Below are positions 50,628-60,496 of a stretch of 64,000 bases of DNA, piece by piece. A model generated the notes under the pieces. The model did not search any database. It worked only from the letters and a program-made list of their open reading frames with translations, and was not told the origin of the DNA. The translations under genes and the position numbers were made by a program. Origin of the DNA: Pseudohongiella spirulinae. GTDB taxonomy: Bacteria > Pseudomonadota > Gammaproteobacteria > Pseudomonadales > Pseudohongiellaceae. Positions within the stretch are counted from its first letter, which is position 1; every line of letters begins with the position of its first letter. The stretch is taken from NCBI RefSeq assembly GCF_001444425.1, contig NZ_CP013189.1, positions 1,736,001 to 1,800,000 of the forward strand. The letters run 5' to 3'.

Positions 50628-50670
50628 GCTGCTGCAACAGCTTTTGCCATTGCTTTACTACTAACGCCTT

Positions 50671-50708
50671 TCCATCCCGGCGCGGGGCCTCTCCATTCTG
50701 GCGCGGGG
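50671..50708. repeat. Two imperfect direct repeats in the tRNA-Val leader
   Basis: TCCATCCCGGCGCGGGG at 50671-50687 recurs as TCCATTCTGGCGCGGGG at 50692-50708, period 21 bases, two mismatches. They lie between the promoter at 50727-50755 and tRNA-Val. Function is unknown; a local duplication is the simplest reading. Confidence 0.55.
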
Positions 50709-50726
50709 GGCCGCCAAAGGAGTGCG

Positions 50727-50755
50727 ATTATAGGGGCCTTTTACCCAGCCTGCAA
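50727..50755 (-). promoter_or_regulatory. Promoter of the tRNA-Val-thrS operon
   Basis: On the minus strand TTGCAG (50755-50750), an exact 17-base spacer and a perfect TATAAT (50732-50727). It overlaps the last codons of uvrB and drives the tRNA and probably the whole thrS-to-merR set. Confidence 0.7.
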
Positions 50756-52774
50756 CAGCTGTTTCTTCAACAGATGCACCTGATCGCGCAGCACGGCGGC
50801 TTCCTCGAACTCCAGATTACGGGCAAGCTCCAGCATGCGAGCCTCAAGACGGGTGATTTCAGCGGCAATGTGTTTGGGATCTGACAATATGGGCGCGCCA
50901 GTGCCATAGCTGGCAATCTTCTCCGCCACCGCTTTGCCACGCTTGCGCTGGCGTGTCGAGCCATCTCCAGCGGAGTAAGCGCCTTCCATGACGTCCATAA
51001 TGGTTTTGCTGACCCCGGCCGGCGTAATGTTATGCGCTTCATTAAATGCAATCTGTGTCTCGCGCCGCCTCTCCGACTCGTCAATCGCTCGTTGCATGGA
51101 ACCGGTTATGCGATCTGCATAAAGAATGGCACGTCCATGCACATTGCGCGCAGCTCGCCCCATGGTCTGGATCAGTGAACGGTCAGAACGCAGGAAACCC
51201 TCCTTGTCGGCATCAAGAATGGCCACCAGTGACACTTCAGGAATGTCCAGACCTTCCCGCAACAGGTTAATACCTACCAGCACATCAAAATTCCCCAGCC
51301 GCAGATCACGAATGATTTCCGATCGCTCCACCGTATCGATATCCGAATGCAGGTAGCGTACCCGTACGTCATGATCCATCAGATAATCCGTCAGATCTTC
51401 GGCCATGCGCTTGGTGAGCACAGTCACCAGAACCCGCTCCTGCCTGGCCACCACCAACCTGATTTCTGACAACAGATCGTCCACCTGCGTGCCAGCCGGT
51501 CGAATATCTACAGCCGGATCAACCAGACCAGTGGGGCGTACCACCTGCCGCACAACCTGACCCGAACGACTCTCTTCATAGGGCCCGGGAGTTGCCGACA
51601 CAAAAATCAATTGTGAGGTCAGTGCCTCCCATTCCTCAAAGCGCAGCGGCCGATTATCCAGGGCAGATGGCAGTCGAAAGCCATACTGAACCAGGGTTTC
51701 TTTACGTGAACGATCTCCTTTATACATAGCACCGATTTGCGGTACGGAGACATGTGATTCATCAACAATAACCAGAGCATCCGGAGGCAGATAATCAAAC
51801 AGCGTGGGTGGCGGCTGGCCCGGATCGCGACCAGACAGGTACCTGGAGTAATTTTCTATGCCAGTGCAATAGCCCAGTTCGCTCATCATCTCCAGATCAA
51901 AGCGGGTGCGCTGGGACAATCGCTGGGCTTCAATCAGTTGATGATTGCTTTCAAGCTGTGTAACCCGTTCATTAAGCTCCAGCTTGATCAATTCCAGCGC
52001 GTCCATGACTTTCTCGCGCGGCGTCACGTAGTGTGATTTGGGAAATATTGTGAGACGCGGCACTTTGCGGATCACTTCTCCGGTAAGCGGATCAAAAAAA
52101 GACAGACCCTCAATCTCATCATCGAACAACTCTACACGAATGGCATGCTCATCAGAATCGGCCGGATAAATATCGATCACATCGCCACGAACACGATAAG
52201 TGGCTCGCTGCAGATCCATGTCATTGCGGGTGTACTGCATATCTGCCAGTCGGCGCAGAATGTATCGCTGATCAACCCGATCACCCCGATCCAGATGCAG
52301 CACCATTTGCAGATATGAGCCGGGATCTCCCAGACCGTAGATGGCCGATACCGTTGCCACCACGATGACATCGCGTCGCTCAAGCAGGGCCTTGGTAGCC
52401 GACAAACGCATCTGCTCGATGTGCTCGTTTATAGACGCGTCCTTTTCAATATAGGTATCGGACGAAGGGACATAGGCCTCAGGCTGGTAGTAGTCGTAAT
52501 AAGAAACAAAATACTCAACAGCATTGTCCGGAAAGAATTCTGAAAACTCGCCATAGAGCTGTGCAGCCAATGTCTTGTTGGGTGCCATGACCAGCGCAGG
52601 ACGTTGCGTACTGGCAATCACGTTGGCAATGGTGAAAGTCTTTCCTGACCCGGTTACACCCAGCAGAGTCTGAGCGTGCAAACCCTCTTCCAGCCCTTCA
52701 ATCAAACAGCGGATGGCATCTGGTTGATCACCGGCCGGCTGGAAACGGGACCTCATTGTAAATGGTATGCTCAT
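50741..52774 (-). CDS. uvrB: UvrABC excinuclease subunit B
   Basis: 677-residue helicase-like damage-verification subunit of nucleotide excision repair. Motifs: [11 protein letters not shown] (Walker A, about residues 37-47), the beta-hairpin region [29 protein letters not shown] (Walker B), helicase motifs [10 protein letters not shown] and [11 protein letters not shown], and the C-terminal UvrC-binding UVR domain ([20 protein letters not shown]). ATG 52774 ([15 protein letters not shown]) fits the family start. A LexA box ends one base upstream, so SOS control is expected. There is no clear ribosome site; the mRNA may have a very short leader. Confidence 0.96.
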   Translation of the reverse strand: MSIPFTMRSRFQPAGDQPDAIRCLIEGLEEGLHAQTLLGVTGSGKTFTIANVIASTQRPALVMAPNKTLAAQLYGEFSEFFPDNAVEYFVSYYDYYQPEAYVPSSDTYIEKDASINEHIEQMRLSATKALLERRDVIVVATVSAIYGLGDPGSYLQMVLHLDRGDRVDQRYILRRLADMQYTRNDMDLQRATYRVRGDVIDIYPADSDEHAIRVELFDDEIEGLSFFDPLTGEVIRKVPRLTIFPKSHYVTPREKVMDALELIKLELNERVTQLESNHQLIEAQRLSQRTRFDLEMMSELGYCTGIENYSRYLSGRDPGQPPPTLFDYLPPDALVIVDESHVSVPQIGAMYKGDRSRKETLVQYGFRLPSALDNRPLRFEEWEALTSQLIFVSATPGPYEESRSGQVVRQVVRPTGLVDPAVDIRPAGTQVDDLLSEIRLVVARQERVLVTVLTKRMAEDLTDYLMDHDVRVRYLHSDIDTVERSEIIRDLRLGNFDVLVGINLLREGLDIPEVSLVAILDADKEGFLRSDRSLIQTMGRAARNVHGRAILYADRITGSMQRAIDESERRRETQIAFNEAHNITPAGVSKTIMDVMEGAYSAGDGSTRQRKRGKAVAEKIASYGTGAPILSDPKHIAAEITRLEARMLELARNLEFEEAAVLRDQVHLLKKQLLQAG

Positions 52775-52775
52775 G

Positions 52776-52791
52776 CTGTAAGTATACACAG
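52776..52791 (-). promoter_or_regulatory. LexA (SOS) box at the uvrB start
   Basis: CTGTGTATACTTACAG on the minus strand is a perfect CTGT-N8-ACAG LexA site. It contains TATACT, a plausible -10 box, and ends one base before the uvrB ATG. uvrB is an SOS gene in E. coli. Confidence 0.8.
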
Positions 52792-52835
52792 CTGCATCAG
52801 GGCTCAGCCAGCAACAAAAACTTTATAAACAAAGG

Positions 52836-52867
52836 TTGACCATTAAAAAAAATGTCATTAGTATACG
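52836..52867 (+). promoter_or_regulatory. Candidate promoter of tRNA-Asn
   Basis: TTGACC at 52836-52841 is followed after 17 bases by TAGTAT (52859-52864), or after 20 by TATACG (52862-52867). It lies 35-60 bases before the tRNA, in the AT-rich uvrB-tRNA divergent region. Confidence 0.5.
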
Positions 52868-52900
52868 CGTCCTGTTGAGGCCACACATGGCCGTCTTCAC

Positions 52901-52975
52901 TGCCCAATAGCTCAATGGTAGAGTAGGTGACTGTTAATCACTTGGTTCCTGGTTCGAGTCCAGGTTGGGCAGCCA
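52901..52975 (+). tRNA. tRNA-Asn (anticodon GTT)
   Basis: 75 bases with CCA encoded. The acceptor stem TGCCCAA pairs with TTGGGCA, discriminator G. The D arm GCTC/GAGT has a short 7-base loop (AATGGTA). The anticodon stem GGTGA/TCACT holds CTGTTAA, anticodon GTT. The T arm is CCTGG TTCGAGT CCAGG. The D loop is one base shorter than in E. coli tRNA-Asn. Confidence 0.95.
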
Positions 52976-53067
52976 AATTCCTCCCTCATCACCAGTAAAG
53001 CCCCTCTTTTCCTGACACCGCCTGACTGATCCGGTTTTTTCTCATTGATTTGTGTCCGCTGTTGCCG

Positions 53068-53097
53068 TTCACGTTAAACGAATTCTGTGGTTATAAT
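53068..53097 (+). promoter_or_regulatory. Candidate promoter of the cyclophilin gene
   Basis: A perfect TATAAT at 53092-53097 with TTCACG at 53068-53073, 18-base spacer, 41 bases before the ATG. The -35 is weak. Confidence 0.5.
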
Positions 53098-53138
53098 CGG
53101 CGTCTCGATCCAACCAAGACTTTAACCGGGATAACACT

Positions 53139-53816
53139 ATGACTGCACTCAACTACAAACGTCTGTTTATGGCCCTGCTGTTTGGCAGCATGCTGACCTT
53201 AGGCGCCTGCTCAGGCGAAGACACCAATCCGCAAACACAGTTGACAGACACTGCGCAGGAAGCACCTGCGGAAATGCAAAGTGCGACCGGTGACGATGCC
53301 ATGCCTGCAAGCAGCGACAATCCCGTGGTGGTCATGGAAACCAGCATGGGCATCATCGAAATTGAACTTTGGCCCGAAGAAGCACCTTTATCTGTAGAAA
53401 ACTTTTTGCGCTATGTTGATAACAGCCTGTATGACAACCTGACCTTTCATCGGGTTATCCCCGGTTTTATGATACAGGGCGGCGGTTACGACAGCGATTT
53501 TGTAGAGCTGTCCGGATACCCGGCCATCAAGAACGAAGCCCGTCCGGCCCTGAGAAATGACCGGGGCACCATCGCGATGGCTCGCACACAGGTCGTTGAC
53601 AGTGCCACCAGTCAGTTTTTTATTAATCTTGTCGACAACGAATTCCTGAATCAACGCGGTACCTCTCCCCAGGAGTTCGGTTACGCGGTATTCGGGGAAG
53701 TTATAAGTGGTATGGACGTAGTGGATCAGATTGCCGGTGTACAGACCACCAGTAGACGCGGCCATCAGGATGTGCCCGTTGAAGCGGTTACTATCGTTTC
53801 CGCCACACGTAGATAA
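53139..53816 (+). CDS. Cyclophilin-type peptidyl-prolyl isomerase, lipoprotein
   Basis: 225 residues. The N-terminal hydrophobic segment ends in the lipobox TLGACS (Cys near residue 24), so it should be a lipoprotein; Ser at +2 predicts sorting to the outer membrane. An acidic, Ser/Thr-rich linker (25-60) leads to a cyclophilin domain with [36 protein letters not shown] and [17 protein letters not shown]. The catalytic Arg (FHRVI) and Phe/Gln residues are present. It catalyses prolyl isomerisation during folding in the periplasm. It ends 8 bases before the convergent wbpM-like gene. Confidence 0.92.
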   Translation: MTALNYKRLFMALLFGSMLTLGACSGEDTNPQTQLTDTAQEAPAEMQSATGDDAMPASSDNPVVVMETSMGIIEIELWPEEAPLSVENFLRYVDNSLYDNLTFHRVIPGFMIQGGGYDSDFVELSGYPAIKNEARPALRNDRGTIAMARTQVVDSATSQFFINLVDNEFLNQRGTSPQEFGYAVFGEVISGMDVVDQIAGVQTTSRRGHQDVPVEAVTIVSATRR

Positions 53817-53824
53817 ACCGGATA

Positions 53825-55801
53825 TCAGGAGCGCTTGTGCAGCGGTGTCACTTTGGCAGATTTGACTTTTGCAGTCACCGTGCCTGACACCGCTGGCAGC
53901 TCCACAACCTGATCAGGCACCGTCCATAAGGGGTCATCCTTCAGCGATATTGGCTCAAAGCCATCAACTGCCTCAATCAGCAGTTCTCTGATACGCAAAA
54001 GGTCCAGGTTTTGACAGGCTTGATGCAGCTCATCCAGCATGGGCTGCAGATGTTCCCAGGGCAGAAATCCTTCCTCGGCACGCATTATTTTTGGATGGTC
54101 TGTCCCAGTTACCGATTCCCCAATCAGCAACTCTTCGAACAGTTTTTCACCCGGTCGCAAACCAGAATACTCAATGGCGATGTCGCCCCTGTGAGCATTT
54201 TCGTCTTTCACATCGTAACCCATCAGGTGGATCATTTTACGTGCCAGATCAACAATGCGGATTGGATCATGCATATCCAGCACAAACACCTCCCCGCCAC
54301 TGGCCATTGATCCGGCCTGAATAACCAGTTGTGCCGCTTCCTCAACTGTCATGAAATAGCGGGTTACTTCCGGGTGCGTAACCGTAACCGGCCCGCCCTC
54401 TGCTATCTGCCGCCTGAACAGGGGCACTACTGACCCGGACGAACCCAGTACATTGCCAAAGCGCACCATGCTGAAGCAGGTATTACTCTGAGTCGCAGCC
54501 AGTGCCTGCAGTATTTGCTCTGCAAAACGTTTAGTTGCCCCCATAACATTTGTCGGACGCACGGCCTTGTCAGTTGAAATCAATACGAAGTCACGAACCG
54601 CCGCAGCCTGAGCCGCCTGCGCTGCCACCACCGTGCCAAAGATATTATTGTAGACGCCCTCCACAACATTTTTCTCAACCATGGGAACTTGCTTATAAGC
54701 CGCCACATGATAGACCGTCTCAATACTGAATCGATTGATTACCGCATCCATCAGGGACCGGTTGCATACATTGCCCAGCATCGCCACGATTTCGGTGTCG
54801 GCGCTTGAATCGCGCATGCCCTGAAGCTCCAGCTCAAGGTCATAAAGACCAAACTCAAAGCTGTCCAGCAGTATCAGCCGTTGTGGTCTAAGAGCAATAA
54901 TCTGGCGGCACAACTCAGACCCGATGGAACCGGCTGCCCCGGTTACCATCACCGAGCGACCGCTGATACAGGCACCCATCAGCTCCGGGTCCGGCGGCAC
55001 AATGTCTCGCCCCAGCAGATCCTCAATATCGATGTCGCGCACCTGGTCGACGTGCAATCTTCCCGAACGCATGTCGAAAAGCTCCGGGACGGTTTTGACG
55101 TGCACAGGCAGGTGCTCCAGCCTGTTAAGAATCGATTTGCGGGTCGCGTGGGTCACGGAAGGCATGGCCAGCAGAACCTGCCGCACAGAAAAATTATTGA
55201 TCAGATCAGGTAAAGATGCCGGACTATATACCCGCACCCCATTCACAATGCTGCCAATGATATGGCGGCTGTCATCTACAAAGGCCACCGGCAGGTATTG
55301 ATTACCGTTCAGCAAGGCCGCCACCAACTGCATCCCGGAACTACCGGCACCGTAAATTATCACCGGCTCTTTGGGGCGAAAATTCTGAATCAGACTTTGC
55401 AGGGCCAGCTTGGCGATAAATCGACTACCACCGACAAACAGCAGAGCGATCATCCAGAATATGGGGACAATCGCATTATTGGGCGAAGGCGGATCAAGTA
55501 TCAGGTAGTAAACTGCGCCAAACAGCAGGGCTGCAATCGCAACACCCTGAACAACAATGAAGCCGGACTGTAACCCCATGTAAAGCAGCAAGGCCCGGTA
55601 AAGACCAATCCGGTAAAAAGCCGCGACACTGATCACAGCGGCCAAAGCGAAATAAACCACGGCCTGGTCAGTCGGCATCTCAAGCCTGATACCCAGCATG
55701 TTAAACGCCAGCCAGGCCGCAAGTGCGAGCATCAGCGCATCTGCCACCATCAGCAGCGCCTGCTTGACATTCCGCGAAATCGGTACTGTATACAGATTCA
55801 T
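53825..55801 (-). CDS. wbpM: Membrane NDP-sugar 4,6-dehydratase (WbpM/CapD/FlaA1 type)
   Basis: 658 residues. Four N-terminal membrane segments (about 12-35, 45-65, 80-100, 110-130), a first Rossmann-like region (IIYGAGSSGMQLVAALL) and a second, catalytic SDR domain with VTGAAGSIGSELCRQI, YHVAAYKQVPMVE, and the ISTDKAVRPTNVMGATKR active-site segment. Homologues convert UDP-GlcNAc to a 4-keto-6-deoxy sugar for surface polysaccharides. The stop of the upstream WbpL-like gene is only 3 bases from its start, so the two are cotranscribed. The symbol is by analogy with the P. aeruginosa O-antigen locus. Confidence 0.9.
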   Translation of the reverse strand: MNLYTVPISRNVKQALLMVADALMLALAAWLAFNMLGIRLEMPTDQAVVYFALAAVISVAAFYRIGLYRALLLYMGLQSGFIVVQGVAIAALLFGAVYYLILDPPSPNNAIVPIFWMIALLFVGGSRFIAKLALQSLIQNFRPKEPVIIYGAGSSGMQLVAALLNGNQYLPVAFVDDSRHIIGSIVNGVRVYSPASLPDLINNFSVRQVLLAMPSVTHATRKSILNRLEHLPVHVKTVPELFDMRSGRLHVDQVRDIDIEDLLGRDIVPPDPELMGACISGRSVMVTGAAGSIGSELCRQIIALRPQRLILLDSFEFGLYDLELELQGMRDSSADTEIVAMLGNVCNRSLMDAVINRFSIETVYHVAAYKQVPMVEKNVVEGVYNNIFGTVVAAQAAQAAAVRDFVLISTDKAVRPTNVMGATKRFAEQILQALAATQSNTCFSMVRFGNVLGSSGSVVPLFRRQIAEGGPVTVTHPEVTRYFMTVEEAAQLVIQAGSMASGGEVFVLDMHDPIRIVDLARKMIHLMGYDVKDENAHRGDIAIEYSGLRPGEKLFEELLIGESVTGTDHPKIMRAEEGFLPWEHLQPMLDELHQACQNLDLLRIRELLIEAVDGFEPISLKDDPLWTVPDQVVELPAVSGTVTAKVKSAKVTPLHKRS

Positions 55802-55804
55802 TAA

Positions 55805-56827
55805 CTATCCTTGCTTTCCCGCACCAAGCGCAGCGGCCAGAGCCATTAACGGTACTATACCAGAGAATGCCAGCACCACCCCATATTCGGGGTATGTTAA
55901 CGCGAGCCAGGCAAATGGTAATGACCAACAAAGATTCACGGTTGTAAAAGCAGCCGTAACCTTCCAGTGATTTCCCCACCGCCTGGCCAGTCGCTGGTAG
56001 GTATGTGAGCTGTGGCCTTCCGTTACAGAGACTCCGGCCAGGGCACGTCTCAATAAGGTATAGGTGGTGTCGGCAATAAATGTCGCCATCAGCAGTACCC
56101 AGACCCAGACTGACAACACACCTGAGTAGTGCGTCATTAAACCCAGCACGCCTAGTATGAACCCAAGATAGGTACTACCGACATCACCCATAAATAGACG
56201 CGCCGGAGGAATATTCCACACCATAAATCCGAGGGTGGCTGCCACCAGAGCGGCACAAACCCACATCAGCGGATCAGCCAGAGACCACAGCATTAAACCG
56301 ACCGCGCCACACACGAATACGCATTGAGCTACAGCCAGGGTATCAATGCCATCCATGAAGTTGTAAAGATTCAATAACCAGACCAGTGCAACGATCAGAA
56401 TCAGCATTTGTAACCAGTCGGGCATGCTTAACCAGCCACTGAAAAACGGCTCTGGCACCGGACCCAATAACAGTAAGACCAGTGCTGCGTTCAGCAGGTG
56501 CAGGGGCAGACGTATTCGAACCGGTAAGGCATGCAGATCATCCAGAAATCCGATCAGGGCAACCGGGGATGCACACATCAATATCAACCACTGCCAGACG
56601 CTGAGTGTGCCATTCAGGGTAAACAGTGACAGCATCAGGAACAGACTGATAGCAATGGCAATGCCGCCACCTCTTGGTGTGGCATGGCTGTGAGCGCTGC
56701 GCGCAACCGGCACATCCAGAAGCCGGTGACGGGCAAACCTGACAAGCAGCGCACAAACGCCGGTACTTAGCAAAAACCCTGTCAGCAGTATCAATCCGGC
56801 TGGCTCCGGGCCGGTAAGATCCGTCAT
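55805..56827 (-). CDS. wbpL: Undecaprenyl-phosphate glycosyl-1-phosphate transferase (WbpL/WecA family)
   Basis: 340-residue integral membrane protein with about ten membrane segments. Family motifs are SAHSHATPRGGGIAI, GFLDDLHALPVRIRL, NLYNFMDGIDTLA (catalytic Asp region), ARLFMGDVGSTYLG and the sugar-specificity loop GHSSHTYQRLARR. It transfers a HexNAc-phosphate onto undecaprenyl phosphate, the first membrane step of O-antigen or exopolysaccharide synthesis. It is coupled to wbpM. A terminator-like hairpin is 14 bases upstream of its ATG. Confidence 0.9.
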   Translation of the reverse strand: MTDLTGPEPAGLILLTGFLLSTGVCALLVRFARHRLLDVPVARSAHSHATPRGGGIAIAISLFLMLSLFTLNGTLSVWQWLILMCASPVALIGFLDDLHALPVRIRLPLHLLNAALVLLLLGPVPEPFFSGWLSMPDWLQMLILIVALVWLLNLYNFMDGIDTLAVAQCVFVCGAVGLMLWSLADPLMWVCAALVAATLGFMVWNIPPARLFMGDVGSTYLGFILGVLGLMTHYSGVLSVWVWVLLMATFIADTTYTLLRRALAGVSVTEGHSSHTYQRLARRWGNHWKVTAAFTTVNLCWSLPFAWLALTYPEYGVVLAFSGIVPLMALAAALGAGKQG

Positions 56828-56840
56828 AAATCATCCATAA

Positions 56841-56861
56841 GAAAAGGGGCGCAAGGCCCCT
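56841..56861 (-). terminator. Intrinsic terminator/attenuator between comEA and wbpL
   Basis: On the minus strand AGGGGC (56861-56856), 5-base loop, GCCCCT (56850-56845), then TTTTCTT. It ends 14 bases before the wbpL ATG, leaving no room for a separate promoter behind it, so it may act as an attenuator. Confidence 0.6.
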
Positions 56862-56910
56862 ATTCTAACTTACTTGCACTGCAGTTCGGCATCAGTGTCT
56901 GTGATTCCTG

Positions 56911-57258
56911 TCACTCCGACTCGTCTTTCACGAGAATTTTGTGCCGATTACGCTCCAGAGTTGCCTTGCCTATTCCGCGAACCCGCTCCAGTTCATCTAC
57001 AGTTTTAAAATGACCATGTTCCTCGCGATAGGCAATGATGTCCAGCGCACGCGTCATACCAACGCCATCGAGTGCCAGGGCCAACATATCAGCATTGGCC
57101 GTATTGATGTTGACCTGCTCCTCCATGACGGCAGCCACTTCTGGCTGATCGTCGTCTGCTATTGCGAAAGGTACTGACAGCGTGGCCGAAATGGCCAATG
57201 CGGAAGCGATCAATGTTGAACGAGCAAACCGACCCATTTTCGAATCAGATTTCAGCAT
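56911..57258 (-). CDS. comEA: ComEA-like helix-hairpin-helix protein
   Basis: 115 residues: an N-terminal signal peptide ending near VPFAIA (about residue 34), then a double helix-hairpin-helix (VNINTANADMLALALDGVG, GHFKTVDELERVRGIGKATLE). Small periplasmic ComEA homologues bind incoming DNA in natural transformation; other competence genes are not in the window. AAGGAG lies 6 bases before the ATG. In Pseudomonas a similar gene follows wbpM. Confidence 0.9.
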   Translation of the reverse strand: MLKSDSKMGRFARSTLIASALAISATLSVPFAIADDDQPEVAAVMEEQVNINTANADMLALALDGVGMTRALDIIAYREEHGHFKTVDELERVRGIGKATLERNRHKILVKDESE

Positions 57259-57308
57259 GGGAAACTCCTTTTCCTCTAAATTGAACTTGCTTGAGAACCA
57301 TTAAACAT

Positions 57309-57354
57309 TCAGCACGACAGCACCCATCGGCAATTATGCGTCGGTTCGTGCTGA
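57309..57354. repeat. Inverted repeat between pyrF and comEA
   Basis: TCAGCACGA at 57309-57317 and TCGTGCTGA at 57346-57354 are a perfect 9-bp inverted repeat with a 28-base spacer. It may be a pyrF mRNA end or an operator in front of comEA; there is no T-run. Confidence 0.4.
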
Positions 57355-57376
57355 CTGTTTACTAGCACAGCCTATT

Positions 57377-58078
57377 TCAGTTTGCCAAAATTTCTGCCTG
57401 AATCTCGCTCAATTTGAGATGCGGATCACGAGCCCGTGTGATCGGCCGCCCGATCACCAGATAATTGCTGCCAGACTGGACCGCGTCTGCCGGCGTTACA
57501 ATGCGCTTCTGATCATCGGCATTAGCCCCCGTCGGCCGGATACCGGGCGTCACCAACAGAAAGTTTTCGCTCAAAAGTTTACGCAATGACACCGCTTCGG
57601 CAGCCGAACAGACCACACCATCCATACCGTTGCCCTGGGCTAACGAAGCCAGGCGCTGCACCTGCTCTTCGACACTGCGTTCGATGCCCTGCACAGCCAG
57701 ATCGCTGGACTCCAGGCTGGTCAAGACCGTGACAGCAACAAGCAGCGGGGGGTGATCCATGCCCTGCACGGCATCCCGCGCCGCCTGCAACATGGCAGCA
57801 CCGCCTGATGCATGCAGGGTCAGCATCCAGACACCAAGCTCAGCCGCAGCGCGCACGGCCTTGTTAACAGTATTGGGAATATCATGAAACTTGAGGTCGA
57901 GAAAGATCTCAAATCCCAGCGCCTGAATTTCACGCACCAGATCGGGCCCAAAGCGAGTAAACAACTCCTTACCGACTTTGACACGGCATTGAGAAGGATC
58001 AAGTTCACGGACAAGATCCAATGCCTGCTGTCTTTCTTCAAAATCCAGGGCGACGATTATACAGTTGCTGTCCTTCAC
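57377..58078 (-). CDS. pyrF: Orotidine 5'-phosphate decarboxylase
   Basis: 233-residue TIM-barrel enzyme for the last step of UMP synthesis. The catalytic [11 protein letters not shown] (Lys-Asp pairs, near residue 60) is intact, with VTVLTSLES and [18 protein letters not shown] forming the phosphate side. It lies 34 bases after lapA; the order lapA-pyrF is common in gammaproteobacteria. Confidence 0.97.
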   Translation of the reverse strand: MKDSNCIIVALDFEERQQALDLVRELDPSQCRVKVGKELFTRFGPDLVREIQALGFEIFLDLKFHDIPNTVNKAVRAAAELGVWMLTLHASGGAAMLQAARDAVQGMDHPPLLVAVTVLTSLESSDLAVQGIERSVEEQVQRLASLAQGNGMDGVVCSAAEAVSLRKLLSENFLLVTPGIRPTGANADDQKRIVTPADAVQSGSNYLVIGRPITRARDPHLKLSEIQAEILAN

Positions 58079-58112
58079 AGTCGGTTCTCCTTGTTACTCA
58101 ATTTTTCATTTA

Positions 58113-58406
58113 TCAAATTTCCCGTTCCGCGGGCGGAAAACGGGGACGACTGGCCAGCTCTTTCTCCAGTCGGCGTATCCTCAGGCGCAGTCTGACATCA
58201 CGCACCACCCCTGCTCCCAGGACCAGACCACATAATCCACCCAGGCAGAAGGCAGCGATGACCCATACGGCCAATGGTCGATCTGCAAAACTGACAATGC
58301 CAAAGGACAGCGGAACCGGAACTGTATTCCACAAGCTGAAACCAGCGCTCAGCAACACTATCAGCAAGAGCAGCAATATCGTAAGCCAGCGTTTTAATCC
58401 TTGCAT
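58113..58406 (-). CDS. lapA: LapA/YciS family (DUF1049) membrane protein
   Basis: 97 residues with two membrane segments (about 7-28 and 45-68) and a basic cytoplasmic tail with a short coiled coil (LRLRIRRLEKELASR). In E. coli LapA works with LapB to control LpxC turnover and lipopolysaccharide assembly. No lapB (yciM) gene follows here; pyrF does directly. Confidence 0.88.
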   Translation of the reverse strand: MQGLKRWLTILLLLLIVLLSAGFSLWNTVPVPLSFGIVSFADRPLAVWVIAAFCLGGLCGLVLGAGVVRDVRLRLRIRRLEKELASRPRFPPAEREI

Positions 58407-58420
58407 AAGCGCGCACTCCC

Positions 58421-58456
58421 AAAAAAAAACGGCGAAATTCTTTCGAATCCGCCGCT
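58421..58456 (-). terminator. Intrinsic terminator after ihfB
   Basis: On the minus strand CGGCGGATTC (58454-58445), GAAA tetraloop, and GAATTTCGCCG (58440-58430) form a stem with one bulge, followed by nine T residues (58429-58421). A strong terminator between ihfB and lapA. Confidence 0.85.
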
Positions 58457-58510
58457 TTATTCTAACTCAGAGATTGGCATCGGGGCTCGCCCCCGGGCCA
58501 CATCAGGCTG

Positions 58511-58801
58511 TTACTGCTGCATCGTGCTGTTGACACGATCGCGTAGCTCCTTGCCTGGCTTGAAATGCGGAACATACTTTCCACTCAGGCTGACCGGGGT
58601 GCCGGTCTTCGGGTTGCGCCCGATTCTCGGCACCCGGTAGTGCAGTGAAAAGCTGCCAAAACCCCGGATTTCAATGCGACCACCATCAGACAAAGCCTCT
58701 GACATGTACTCGATAATCGCTTTTACCGCAAATTCACAGTCTTTAGCTGAAAGCTGTGCCTGTTTTGCTGCAATTCTCTCGATAAGTTCTGACTTTGTCA
58801 T
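58511..58801 (-). CDS. ihfB: Integration host factor beta subunit
   Basis: 96-residue partner of Ihf[15 protein letters not shown] opens the chain, then [14 protein letters not shown] and the DNA-arm signature [15 protein letters not shown]. It lies 18 bases after rpsA, the classical rpsA-ihfB pair, and ends at a strong terminator. Confidence 0.97.
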   Translation of the reverse strand: MTKSELIERIAAKQAQLSAKDCEFAVKAIIEYMSEALSDGGRIEIRGFGSFSLHYRVPRIGRNPKTGTPVSLSGKYVPHFKPGKELRDRVNSTMQQ

Positions 58802-58819
58802 AACAGATCCCTGATGGTG

Positions 58820-60496
58820 TTATTTCTTTTCCATTTCCGCTTTGATCAGATCACCAATCGTGGTCGGACCGGCTGCCGGTGCTTCCTGATTCTTGTGATC
58901 CTGGATCGCTGCTTTCTCATCGTCAATCTCGATCGCCTTGACCGATAAACCCAGTACGCGGTTCTTGCGATCAACACTGACCACCTTCACATCAAGCTGG
59001 TCGCCAACATTAAGCACATTGCGGGCATCTTCCACTTTATCACGGCTGATTTCAGACGCGCGCAGTGAACCGATCACACCGTTGCCGAGATCGACTGTTG
59101 CAGACTTGGCTTCAACTTCTGTGACGGTACCTTTAACGATGCTGCCTTTCTCGAATTCACCAACGTAGTTGGCAAACGGATCTTCGGACAGCTGCTTGAT
59201 GCCCAGAGAAATGCGCTCACGCTCCGGGTCGATGGACAGAATGACTGTCTCGATTTCATCACCCTTTTTGTACTCGCGTACCGCATCTTCACCGCTTTCA
59301 TCCCAGGAGATGTCAGACAGGTGAACCAGACCATCGATGTTGCCTTCCAGACCGATAAAGATACCGAAGTCAGTGATGGACTTGATGCTGCCGGAGATCT
59401 TGTCGCCCTTATTGTACTGCTCAGCGAAACGATCCCACGGATTCTGGTAGCACTGCTTGATGCCCAGAGAAATACGACGACGCTCTTCGTCGATATCCAG
59501 GATCATCACGTCTACTTCGTCACCCAGCTGCACGATCTTGGACGGATGCACATTCTTGTTGGTCCAATCCATTTCAGAGACGTGAACCAGACCTTCAACA
59601 CCTTCTTCCAGCTCAGCAAAGCAGCCGTAGTCGGTCAGATTGGTCACACGCGCCTTGACGACAGTGTTTTCCGGATAACGTGACTTGATTTCCACCCACG
59701 GATCTTCGCCCAGCTGCTTCAGACCCAGAGATACACGGTTACGCTCGCGGTCGTACTTCAGTACCTTGACCTTGATCTCATCACCCACGTTAACGATTTC
59801 GCTCGGATGCTTGATGCGCTTCCAGGACATGTCAGTGATGTGCAGCAGGCCGTCAACACCACCCAGATCCACGAATGCACCGTAGTCAGTCAGGTTCTTG
59901 ACGATACCCTTGATAACCAGACCTTCCTGCAACGTAGCCAGCAGCTCATCACGCTCCTCAGAGCTGACCGCTTCCAGTACGGCACGACGCGACACAACTA
60001 CATTGTTGCGCTTCTGGTCCAGTTTGATCAGTTTGAATTCCAGCAGCTGGCCTTCCAGGTGCGCTGTGTCACGGATCGGACGAATATCAACCAGTGATCC
60101 GGGCAGGAAGGCACGGATATTGTTGAGGTCAACCGTGAAGCCACCCTTGACCTTGCCATTGATGATACCTTTGACGATTTCGTTCTTCTCGAAAGCCGCT
60201 TCCAGTTCCATCCAGGACTCAGCCCGCTTGGCCTTCTCTCTGGACAGGCGCGTCTCACCAAACCCGTCTTCAACGGCTTCCAGTGCAACTTTGACCGTGT
60301 CACCCACATTCAGGGTAAATTCGCCATCTTCATCCAGGAACTGGCTCTTGGGGATAACCCCTTCGGACTTCAGTCCGGCGTGGACTGTTACCCAGTCAGC
60401 ATCGATGTTCACGATAGTGCCGGTCACGATGGCACCGGGGGTCATATCAACATCAATCAGACTCTGTTCAAATAATTCAGCGAAACTTTCACTCAT
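58820..60496 (-). CDS. rpsA: 30S ribosomal protein S1
   Basis: 558 residues with six S1 (OB-fold) domains, each about 70-85 residues. Domains 3-6 show the recurrent [20 protein letters not shown] pattern. S1 delivers mRNA to the ribosome and protects RNA. Its start is preceded by AGGAT. The 179-base gap to cmk (60497-60675) holds a TTGACA on the minus strand, but no -10 at the proper distance, so its promoter was not fixed. Confidence 0.98.
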   Translation of the reverse strand: MSESFAELFEQSLIDVDMTPGAIVTGTIVNIDADWVTVHAGLKSEGVIPKSQFLDEDGEFTLNVGDTVKVALEAVEDGFGETRLSREKAKRAESWMELEAAFEKNEIVKGIINGKVKGGFTVDLNNIRAFLPGSLVDIRPIRDTAHLEGQLLEFKLIKLDQKRNNVVVSRRAVLEAVSSEERDELLATLQEGLVIKGIVKNLTDYGAFVDLGGVDGLLHITDMSWKRIKHPSEIVNVGDEIKVKVLKYDRERNRVSLGLKQLGEDPWVEIKSRYPENTVVKARVTNLTDYGCFAELEEGVEGLVHVSEMDWTNKNVHPSKIVQLGDEVDVMILDIDEERRRISLGIKQCYQNPWDRFAEQYNKGDKISGSIKSITDFGIFIGLEGNIDGLVHLSDISWDESGEDAVREYKKGDEIETVILSIDPERERISLGIKQLSEDPFANYVGEFEKGSIVKGTVTEVEAKSATVDLGNGVIGSLRASEISRDKVEDARNVLNVGDQLDVKVVSVDRKNRVLGLSVKAIEIDDEKAAIQDHKNQEAPAAGPTTIGDLIKAEMEKK

